From: Zea mays
Lineage: Eukaryota; Streptophyta; Magnoliopsida; Poales; Poaceae
DNA: 64,000 bases
Assembly (NCBI RefSeq): GCF_902167145.1
Contig: NC_050098.1
Span: 36,078,501 to 36,142,500 of the forward strand
Direction: 5' to 3'
Of this stretch, positions 24,244 to 33,739 are shown piece by piece. Within the stretch, counting starts at the first letter, position 1; every line of letters begins with the position of its first letter. The notes beneath the pieces are model-generated. The model worked only from the letters and a program-made list of their open reading frames with translations, had not been told where the DNA came from and made no database searches. The translations under genes were made by a program, and so were the position numbers.

Positions 24244-24470
24244 GATCAGAGGTTCGAAGGCTGGCCCCTCGGAGGGGTTCAACAGCCGCCTCAGAGCGCT
24301 CGGGCTCCGCGCCCACTACTGGTCAGAGGTTCGAAGGCCAGCCCCTCGGAAGGGTTCAACGGCCGCTTCAGGCCACTCGGGCTCCACGCCCACTACTGAT
24401 CAGGGGTTCGTAGGGTGGCCTACGAAGGGTTCACAGCCGCCTCAGACACAGAGCGAGGGATGACCCTGGG
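24244..24470 (+). repeat. 77-bp tandem repeat, about three units
   Basis: GATCAGAGGTTCGAAGG-type starts lie at 24244, 24321 and 24398, spaced exactly 77 bases. The third unit is the most diverged. Confidence 0.85.
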
Positions 24471-25166
24471 TACGTTCGATACATAACCAAGGCTCGGGCT
24501 ACGCTCCCGAGGTACCCTAGGACATTTCTGAGACCAGCGGGAACGATCTTGTAACGGAATCCCATTAGAGGGAGGCATCGAGCCCTCGGACCCCGTCAAA
24601 AGGGGACCGGGTCCGGCAGATCACCCGCAGGTACTTTTGGAGCGCGCCTCCGGGCCTCTAGCCGACCCCTAACAAATGGGGCACAGGCGTCCACTCGGAT
24701 TACCCGTCAGCAGCTCACCGGAGACACCATGTTCGGCGCCCTCCAAGGGCAACATGGCGCTTTTCCCCCCTCCTCCTTGCGAAAAGGCGACGCAGGGGCG
24801 TATGTAAAAAAGTCGAGTCTATCCTTGACCGTCCTCTCGCCCTGTGCGGAGGCTCGGGGGCTGCTCTCGCAAACCCGGCTCCGGCCAAACCATTGACAGC
24901 GTCAACATACCAGCCCGAGAACTTGGGACTCGACCACGCACCCGGGCTACGACCAGCTCGCATGAGGGAACAACCAGACCGGCCGAAGCATTGCGAAATG
25001 CATTAAGACCTCGAAGGAGTCAAACCACTCCTTCGAGGCCTCGGGGGCTACACCCGGCGGGTGCGCTCGCGCGCACCCACCGGAACAAAACGCAACCGAG
25101 AAAGGCTAGTCCCCTTGCAAAAAAGTGCGACAAAAGCCTCCAAGCGAGTATTAACACTCCCTTCGA

Positions 25167-25180
25167 GGCTCGGGGGCTAC
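25167..25180 (+). other. Polypurine tract of the Huck-like element
   Basis: GGCTCGGGGGCTAC directly precedes the 3' LTR. Confidence 0.75.
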
Positions 25181-26743
25181 TGTCGGGGACCATAATTAGG
25201 GGTACCCTCAAGACTCCTAAATCTCAGCTGGTAACCCCCATCAGCACAAAGCTGCAAAGGCCTGATGGGTGCGATTAAGTCAAGGATCGGTCCATTCGAG
25301 GGACACAATCATGCCTCGCCCGAGCCCAGCCTCGGGTAAGGGCAACCGACCCCGCAGGATCTACGTCTCGCCCGAGGACCCCCTCCAGCAACGGACACAC
25401 CTTCGGCTCGCCCGAGGCCCAGTCTTCGCCAAGAAGCAACCTTGGCCAAGTCGCCATGCCAACCGACCGAATCGCAGGGGCATTTAATGCAAAGGTGGCC
25501 TGACACCTTTATCCTGACGCGCGCCCTCCAGTCGACAGAGCCGAAGTGACCGTAGTCACTTCGCCGCTCCACTGACCGGCCTGACAAGAGGACAGCGCCG
25601 CCTGCGCCGCTCTGACTGCTGTGCCACTCGATAGAGTGAGGCTGACAGCAGCCAAGTCCGGCCTCAGGTGCCATAGGAAACTCCGCTTCGCCCGACCCCA
25701 GGGCTCGGACTCGGGCTCAGCCCCGGAAGACGATGAACTTCGCTTTGCCCGACCCCAGGGCTCGGACTCGGGCTCAGCCCCGGAAGACAACAAACTCCGC
25801 TTCGCCCGACCCCAGTGCTCGGACTCGGGCTCAGCCCCGGAAGACGACGAACTCCGCTTCGCCCGACCCCAGGGCTCGGACTCGGGCTCAGCCCCGGAAG
25901 ACGACGAACTCCGCTTCGCCCGACCCCAGGGCTCGGACTCAGCCCTAGCCTCAGCCGACGGTCTCCGCCTCGCCCGACCCAGGGGCTCGGACTCGACCTC
26001 GGCCTTGGAAGACAGACTCGACCTCGACCTCGACCTCGGAGGAGCCTCCACCTCGCCCAACCTAGGGCTCGGACCGACCACGTCATAGGAGGCGCCATCA
26101 TTACCCTACCCCAAGCTGACTCAGGCTATGGGGAACAAGACCGATGTCCCATCTGGCTCGCTCCGCCAAACAAGTAATGATGGCGCCCCGCATGCTCCAT
26201 GACGACGGCAGCTCTCAGCCCCCTTACGGAAGCAAGAGGACATCAGCAAGGACCCGACAGCCCCGACAGCTGTCCTTCCGCCAGGCTCCGGCGCTCCTCC
26301 GACGGCCACGACACCACATGAACCGGGTGCCAAAACCTCTCCGGCTGCCACGATGGCATGTACTTAGGGCACTAGCTCTCCTCCGCTAGACACGTTAGCA
26401 TACTGCTACACCCCCCATTGTACACCTGGATCCTTTCCTTACGCCTATAAAAGGAAGGTCCAGGGCCCTCTTAAAGAGGGTTGGCCGCGCGGGGAAGGAC
26501 GGGACGACGCTTGCGTAAGGCCGCTCGCTCCCTCCCGCGTGGACGCTTGTAACCCCCTACTGCAAGCGCACCCGACCTGGGCGCGGGGCAAACATGAAGG
26601 CCGCGGGTTTCACCTCTCACGCCTGCCTCCCTCCGGCTTCTTCCCCCCTTCGTGCTCCATCTCGCGCCGACCCATCTGGGCTGGGGCACGCGGCGACAAT
26701 TTACTCATCGATACAGGGACCCCCCGGGTTCGAAACGCCGACA
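25181..26743 (+). repeat. Huck-like 3' LTR
   Basis: TGTCGGGG...CGCCGACA, 1563 bp. TATA box CCTATAAAAGG at 26444-26454. Five 57-bp repeats start at 25686, 25743, 25800, 25857 and 25914. Outside the repeat-number change and the 41-bp indel it is very close to the 5' LTR. Confidence 0.95.
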
Positions 26744-26748
26744 TCATC

Positions 26749-29700
26749 AGCATCAGAAATCCAGTTGGCATCACAATAGCCTTCCAGCACTTTTGGGTTT
26801 CCGGTATAATGAATATTGTATGTCATAGTACCTTTCAAATACCGCAACACTCTCTCAAGAGCACGCTAGTGATCATCTCCTGGTTTCGATACAAACCGAC
26901 TTAGCTTACACACAACATAAGAGATGTCTGGCCTTGTTGCACTTGCAAGGTACATGAGCGAGCCAATGATCTGGGAGTATGTCAATTGATCCCTTGCTAT
27001 TCTCTGATCCTTTCTCAAAAGCACACTAGGATCATAAGGTGTTGGAGCAGGATCACAGTCACTAAAACCAAAGCGACTCAATACCTTTTCCACATAATGG
27101 GATTGTAACAAAGTTACCCCACCATCAGCTTCTCTAACAAGCTTGATGTTTAGAATGACATCAGCTTCTCCAAAATCTTTCATTTCGAAATTGCTCGATA
27201 GAAGATTTTTAACTTCCTCAATCGCATTGAGATTTGATCCAAAGATCAAGATGTCATCAACATAAAGGCACAGCATAACAGACTCACCCCCACCATACCG
27301 ATAATACACACATGTGTCAGATTCATTTACAACAAAGCCAGCTGCTGTAAGAGTATTATCAAACTTTTCATGTCATTGCTTAGGTGCTTGTTTTAGGCCA
27401 TACAATGATTTTATCAACCTGCACACCTTGTTCTCTTGACCATCCGCGATGAACCCTTCTGGCTGATCCATATAGATCTCCTCATCCAACTCTCCATTAA
27501 GGAAAGCTGTCTTAACATCCATCTGATGAATGATAAGACCATAAGAGGCTGCCACGGCTATTAATGTGCGGATTGTAGTCAATCGAGCCACTGGTGAGTA
27601 GGTATCAAAGAAATCTTCACCCTCCTTTTGGGTATATCCTTTGGTCACAAGCCTTGCCTTGTACCTCTCGATTGTACCATCAGGCCTAAGCTTTTTCTTG
27701 AAGATCCATTTGCAACCTATAGGTTGACAACCATAAGGACGGTCAACAACCTCCTAAGTTCCATTAGACATAATAGATTCCATCTCACTCCTTACTGCTT
27801 CCTTCCATAAGTCAGCATCAGGAGAGGAATATGCCTCACTAATGGTAGTTGGTGTGTCTTCCACAAGGTACACTATAAAGTCATTACCAAAGGATTTTGC
27901 AACCCTCTGTCTCTTGCTCTTTCGAGTGACTATAGTGTCATCCTCCTCAGGGATGTGCACGTGAGAATCCTCAGCATGATCTATAGGAATCAACAGTTCG
28001 TGCTCATGGGGAATTATAGTCTCATGACTTGTATCACTAGGTGTATTCTTCATGGGAAACTCATTCTCAAAAAATGTTGCGTCTCTTGATTCCATGATAG
28101 TATCAACATATATATCAGGCACATCAGATTTTATAATTAAGAACCTATACCTAGTGATGTGAAAAGAGTACCCAAGGAATATACAATCAACAGTTTTAGG
28201 CCCAAGTTTACGCTTTTTGTTGATTGGCACATTCACTTTAGCCAAGCAACCCCAAGTGCGTAAATATGAGAGATTTAATCTTCTTTTTTCCCATTCCTCA
28301 AATGGTGTGATCTCTTTGTTCTTTGTTGGAACTCTATTCAGGACATGACATGCCGTCAAAATCGCCTCACCCCACCATGCCTTGGATAATCCCGCTGTAC
28401 TCAACATGGCATTCACCAAATCTGTTAGAGTGCGGTTTTTCCTTTCAGCAATCCCATTGGATTGTGGTGAGAATGGCGGTGTCCTCTCATGAATAATACC
28501 ATGTTCCACGCAAAACTCATCGAACACATTAGAGAAATATTCTCCACCTCGATCGGACCTTAAACGTTTTATTTTCCTCTCAAGTTGGTTCTCAACTTCA
28601 GCTTTATAGGCCTTAAAATAATTGAACGCTTCATCTTTTGTTTTTAAGAGATACACATAACAAAATCTAGTGGAGTCATCTATAAAAGTGAGAAAGTATC
28701 TTTTACCACCTTTGGTCAAAATTCCATTCATCTCGCACAGATCAGAATGAACAAGTTCTAGAGGTGTCAAACTCCTCGCCTCAGCAGCCTTGTGAGGCTT
28801 GCGGGGTTGTTTTGATTCAACACACAGATGGCACTTAGACTTTTTGACCAAGTTAAATTTAGGAATTAAATTTATATTTGCTAACCACATAAGACAACCA
28901 AAACTTGCATGACAAAAATGTGAATGCCATAAATCTGACTCATTAGAAAAATCAACAGAATTCACCATTTTATTACACACATCATGCAGTGATAAGCGGA
29001 ATAAGCCTCCGCAGTCATATCCTTTACCAACAAAAATACCATGTTTCGACACAACACATTTATTAGACTCAAGAACAACTTTATATCCATCTCGACATAG
29101 CATCGAAACACTAACGAGATTCTTCTTGATAGAGGGCACATGTTGCACGCTCTTCAATGGCACCGTCTTTCCCGAAGTAAACTTCAGAATGACCATACCA
29201 ACACCAAGAACATGAGCACGCGACCCATTTCCCATCAACAAGGCGCCAGATCTCCCGACCTGATAGGAAGTGAACATAGAGGCATTAGCACACACATGAA
29301 TGTTTGCACCACTTTCTATCCACCACTTAGGTGAATTACAGACTGAAAGAACAAATGGTAAAGAATTACCATACCCAGATATTCCACCTTCAGTTTCAGT
29401 GGTTACAACATTAGCTGATTTCTTGTCTTGAGAGAACTTGCGATCAGGGCACTCTCTTGCCCAATGTTGATCACTGCCACAGACAAAGCATCCTCCCTTT
29501 CCCTTGTTATTGTTGTTCTTCTTTTTAAACTGTGTTGTTTGAACAGGTTTATTTGCGTTCTCTGGTTTGTTCTGGTTTTTCTTCTTGTTAAACTTTCGGA
29601 AGTTTCTCTTCTGCACCACATTAGCAGTAGAGGTCTCAACACCTTTTCCACTGTCCTTTGTTCTAGCCCTTTCCTCAACATCAAGAGTACCAATGAGCTC

Positions 29701-30252
29701 TTCCACATTGAACTCTTGTCTCTTATGTTTGAGAGAGGTAGCAAAGTCCTTCCAAAAAGGTGGTAACTTGGCGATTATACCGCCAGCCACAAACTTGTCA
29801 GGCAAAGGACAAGGAAAAAGTTCGAGTTCCTTAGCTAGTGCCTGAAACTCATGAGCCTGTTCCACTACAGATCGGTTCTCAACCATCTTGTAGTCATACA
29901 GCTGCTCCATGAGATACAGCTCGCTACCAGCGTCAGTTACTCCAAATTTTCCAACAAGTGCATCCCACAGCTCTTTCCCTGTAGGAAGGATGATATAGCT
30001 TTTCTGGAATTTAGTATCCAGTGCACTAATTACTGCTTCTCGAAAGAGGTTGTCTTCAGCCTTAAACTTAGCCTCATTCTCAGGAGGTAAGTTGGCAGGC
30101 TTGCCCTCAGCGGCATGAAAACAAGACATTGCAGTAAGCCACAATTCCATCTTAGCTTTCCATATCAAGAAGTTTTTACCATCAAAAGGATCAGGCTTTA
30201 GCACAGCAGCAAAACCTCTGACAGAAAAATGCCTAACATTAGGTTTTTGGAT
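26749..30252 (-). pseudogene. Copia gag-pol (upstream part): gag, protease, integrase, RT
   Basis: Minus strand, one frame. Gag has the FDGKNFLIWKAKM opening and a zinc knuckle Cys-X2-Cys-X4-His-X4-Cys (CFVCGSDQHWAREC, near 29470). Next come a protease region (WIESGANIHVC) and integrase (HSHFCHASFG and CHLC zinc finger; D-D-E in DLCEMNG, SDRGGEY and NGIAERKNRTL). RT follows, with [12 protein letters not shown] and YVDD (near 27260). Stops at 27754-27756, 27373-27375 and 26866-26868 each replace a conserved tryptophan position by one G-to-A change. The gag frame has no ATG at its usual start and is open upstream into the LTR, where the nearest in-frame Met lies (near 30266). The RNase H part is at 12649-13086. 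Confidence 0.9.
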
Positions 30253-31287
30253 TGTTAGAATTATAGGCATTTTCAGTATTATTTTAATTCCATAAATTAA
30301 CATTATGATGATGACATATAACAAATAATTAACCATAGAAATCGTTATTTCAAATTGATCCATACCAATATGGATCAAGGGAACATAGAGCATATGAATC
30401 ATATAAATATAATAAGTATATAAACATGGTTCATGAATTATTACGGAACAACTAAAAATAAGTAGATAGCAATATAAACAGCATGACTGTAAAATTAAAA
30501 CAAACAGATATAACATATTATAAAATGACAGAACAGAAGAGATAAATACATGACTACATATAAAACAGCAGAGGTGAGTATATGAAACATATTTAATTTG
30601 CAGAACGCAAAACACTAAGGAAATAAACTGATCATACCCTCCCATACGCTCTGATGATCCAGATCCTTGTCCAGCTTCCCTTGTCATGTCATCAGGAAGA
30701 AGACGTTTTGGGCAGTCGCGTAGACGCTCCCCAAAAACCTAATTGCCGATCCCCTGCAAGGTCTCGAACGGCAAGGGCTCCGGATGCACCTGCCCTGTCG
30801 CTTCTCTGTGCGCGCAGAGTCACGAGATGGGAACACTCTCACTTGCGGCTGGGTTGTGACTCTGAAATGGTGGTTCTATTCACGTGTACCAAGTGCCAGG
30901 GGTTCTCCTCTATTTAACCTCTCGCAGAGGGAAGCTGAAGGAGAAGAGTCGCATGCGACACGCCAAGAGACGGGCAGCTGAAAGGCAACGGTCTCGCATG
31001 CAGCTGACGAAGAGACAAGCAGCTGAAAGGTTTACGTGGTTAGTTGGTGCTAAAAATTAACACAACCACACCACGCCGGCCACGCCACGCCCGGCCGGCG
31101 GCGGCGCGCGCGCGTGTGGCACGCCCTTGTCCGTTTCTTGACTTCTCAAGTTAGGTGGAATAATTCGCACCATATAAGTCAAGCCAACAGACCTTTGGAC
31201 TTCCAATATGGTACTATTGGTATTCTCCACCACTACACATCATAGAGTTTATTTAATAAATGGACTAAGCCTATAAAAGATCCAACA
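30253..31287 (-). repeat. Copia element 5' LTR
   Basis: 1035 bp, TGTTGGATC...CTAACA on the minus strand, the partner of 11039-12108. No TGG-starting primer site follows its inner end: the next bases on the minus strand are ATCCAAAAACC, then gag begins within about 40 bases. Confidence 0.92.
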
Positions 31288-31292
31288 ATAGG

Positions 31293-32991
31293 ATCTAGTT
31301 TAGTGGAGCGAGTAGACAACATTGTCGGATCATTCGGCCCGTTGAAAATCGTTATCCTAGGTCAGGCAGTTTTAGGAACAACAGCTTTGATAGTTTCCAA
31401 ATTTTATCATTGTCCATTGCAAATACTAGCAAGTACTCGTATTATATATGAACTCTTTCTTTTTTAACGATAGAGTGAAAACATGAGCGTTTTTGTTCCC
31501 GTCCAACGCTGACACTGGAAAAAAGTATACAACATTTCCGAAGAATTTACCCTTTGTTAGGCAGGCTATCCCCACGGCTTTCCATGGCGCATGGGCAAAG
31601 TAGTACTTTCCACGTTTGCATGTACATCGCCAAAAGTTAGCAGGCCCAGCAGCACGTGCATGCGCATGCAGACTCGCAATGGAACCAGGAGAATGCACGA
31701 CTGAGCACCCGAGCGCATATTTTGCGCGATCCGATCTGCGAGGAACTGAAAGCGTGAATATTTTTCGGACTGTTTGGTTTGTTATCTAATTTGTCATATT
31801 TTATCTAATTTTTCTGTCTAAGCTTAGTTTTTCAATTCAAATGACTAACCTTAGATAAAATGAGACATAGTTAGACACAAACCAAACATGTCCTTAATTG
31901 AATACGATCACACAAAATAAGCATCTGCGGCCTTATACACATTCTGCTGGAGTTAGCGTTATACAAGCTGATTGGATGTATACGTGCTTGTGCGCAGGCT
32001 CCCGGGAGGGTGGCCAGCCAGATACACAAGATTTAGGCGTAAATGTGGATATAGGTAAAATAAATTATCTTGCATCCCCATGCACCACACGTCTCCCGTA
32101 CGCATGCAGGTAACCAAACATAGTCTGAGATAAAGTCAACATATACGGTAGTTCAGAATGAAACGATGTGGGCAACCAATCAGACAGATAACAACCTCAC
32201 GAAGCCTCTTTGTATCATTTCTAATAAATCAAGGTACAAATTTTTGTAAAGAATATAATCTAGCAGTTTATTTAATTAGACCTCTAAATACAAAATATTT
32301 TATTTTAGAATTCTCGCTAACCAAAGATAAATAATGACAATAGTTCTCTAGACTCTACTAGCATATAGATCATGTTAACGCTATGATCCTGAAAAAGAAG
32401 AGGGGTCGACGGTGGCGGCACGAGTGAGGGAGGAGCGGCGCGGATGGGGCAAAGAGAGAGGGAGGCTAGCGGGGATGGGGTCGTGGAGGAGGGAGGATGA
32501 TCTAAATAATATTTGTCCACTAAATTTGAGTGAATAAGGAATATATAGTTATTCATAGATCTACATTGTTGATTTTGATGATGTGTTAAGTTTATGTGTA
32601 ATTTATTTGATGCATTTAGTAAAAGTTGTCGGTGTGGATGTGATTTTGTTGGACATGTTTTGTAAGATTTAAACTCATGAATTATATAGTGGTATAGAAT
32701 AGATGCAGCCTAGTTTTTTATCCTTTGCCTCGAACAATTATGAATATCTTTAAAGTGAATAGGGAATGTTTAAGAAAGATGGTGTGGATTTTAAGTAGTT
32801 ATTGTATTAGTTATTAGATATTTAATGAGCAATTTATTAGAGCAACCACAATCCTTTGAACCCTATATTTTATTAGGATGACCTAATTCATCAACTGAAG
32901 ATATTTATTCGTGTATATAGACGTTGTATCTATATATCTAATCTCTACACCTAAAAAGACATTAACATCATTGTCTAGCTAGCCATACTAA
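31293..32991. other. Low-copy DNA
   Basis: About 1.7 kb with no credible gene. It holds one small MITE-like element (31767-31893) and a purine-rich stretch (about 32388-32500). Short ORFs lack coding character. Confidence 0.55.
31767..31893. mobile_element. MITE-like element, 127 bp
   Basis: Ends GGACTGTTTGGTTTG and CAAACCAAACATGTCC are near-perfect inverted repeats around an AT-rich core (TTATCTAATTT; TTAGATAAAATGAGACA). I could not find a convincing target duplication. Confidence 0.65.
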
Positions 32992-33040
32992 GGCTACGTT
33001 TGGTTACACGTGGATTTTAAGAATCTAATTTTTTTCTACC

Positions 33041-33682
33041 TGTTTGGCACCAAAATGAGCACGCGGACGGTCCGACCCTGAGGCCGGACAGTCCGCGGTC
33101 CGGACAGTCCGCGCCCATGGGCCGGACGGTCCGCGCGTGCACAGAATAGATTAGGGTTCCGAGTTTTGTGCTATGTTTGTTAGCTATATTTGCGGAATTA
33201 GCTCGGAATCCGGTCGTGTAAAGGGTCCAGCCCCCCCTCTATAAAAAGAGAGGTCTACGGCCGATTTGTAATCATCATCAATCGAAGCAAACACTTCTAT
33301 TTCGCATTTTATCCTAGGAGTAGTTCTAGTCTAGTTTAGGTTTAGCCTCTCGATCTCCAATTTCTCGCTTCTCTTCGGCTCTACGCCGATTAGAAGAGTC
33401 TAGGTCGGCCTGCCGAGCATAGACATCACATAGGATCTCTCCTCCCCGACGGGGTCCCTCCCGGGAGCGAGATCCAGGCCGCCGCCGGCGACTTCCGCCG
33501 CCCCTGCACACGCGCGGACCATCCGGCCCCAGGGCGCAGACCATCCGGCCGTCAGGCAGAGGACTCAGCCCCTGCGCCAGGTCGCGGACCGTCCGGCCCC
33601 AGGCCGTGGACCGTCCGCGCCTGACCAGAGAGCACCGCCACAGTTCTTGTTGAGTGTTTGGCGCTCTGAAAAGGCGTCAACA
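33041..33682 (+). repeat. 5' LTR of the 9.1-kb gypsy element
   Basis: TGTTTGGCACC...GCGTCAACA. TATA box TATAAAAAGAG at about 33240-33250. Compared with the 3' LTR it has extra copies of the GTCCGGACAGTCCGC type and other indels (642 against 606 bp). Some promoter-distal motifs have decayed (GGACCATCCGG for GGACCGTCCGG). Confidence 0.93.
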
Positions 33683-33689
33683 TACTTTT

Positions 33690-33707
33690 TGGCGACTCCG
33701 CTGGGGA
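33690..33707 (+). other. Primer-binding site of the 9.1-kb gypsy element
   Basis: TGGCGACTCCGCTGGGGA lies seven bases after the LTR end, the correct place and TGG start for a tRNA primer site. Confidence 0.8.
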
Positions 33708-33739
33708 GAGCATATTTAGACCTATCAAATCGGCCCTCA

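Larger units (their letters stand above)
21222..25166 (+). other. Huck-like 3' internal noncoding region
   Basis: About 3.9 kb between integrase and the polypurine tract. It is GC-rich, with many chance ORFs on both strands. Structure seen: a dispersed 70-80-bp repeat containing CTCCGGGATACGGATACCTC at about 21473, 21687 and 22327, and a 77-bp tandem array at 24244-24470. A minus-strand ORF of 205 codons (23326-22709) shows no domain I recognise. Long 3' regions of this kind are typical of Huck and Grande. Confidence 0.75.
13087..26743 (+). mobile_element. Huck-like Ty3/gypsy (Tat lineage) element, complete, target duplication TCATC
   Basis: LTRs of 1577 and 1563 bp bound a 13,657-bp element flanked by TCATC at 13082-13086 and 26744-26748. 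Order inside is LTR, primer site, gag, protease, RT, two RNase H domains, integrase, then about 4 kb of noncoding DNA, polypurine tract and LTR. The long 3' noncoding part, the GC-rich LTR with 57-bp repeats, and the opening TGTYGGGGACCATAATTAGG fit maize Huck as I remember it. The polyprotein frame has four stops and one probable frameshift, so this copy is not autonomous now. Confidence 0.92.
11039..31287 (-). mobile_element. Ty1/copia element (minus strand), target duplication ATAGG, split by a Huck-like element
   Basis: Two direct-repeat LTRs (11039-12108 and 30253-31287) enclose a copia gag-pol read on the minus strand. ATAGG flanks it at 11034-11038 and 31288-31292. Removing the nested element and one copy of its duplication leaves about 6.6 kb. 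The Huck-like element sits inside the RNase H domain, and the two halves rejoin in frame. I do not recognise the family by name. Confidence 0.93.

Noticed and set aside
30252..30687. Real N-terminal extension of copia gag encoded by the LTR (hydrophobic, Cys/Tyr-rich)
   Set aside because: The translation of the AT-rich LTR looks like chance sequence, and the same LTR at 11039-12108 has stops in that frame (ORFs end at 11281 and 11009).
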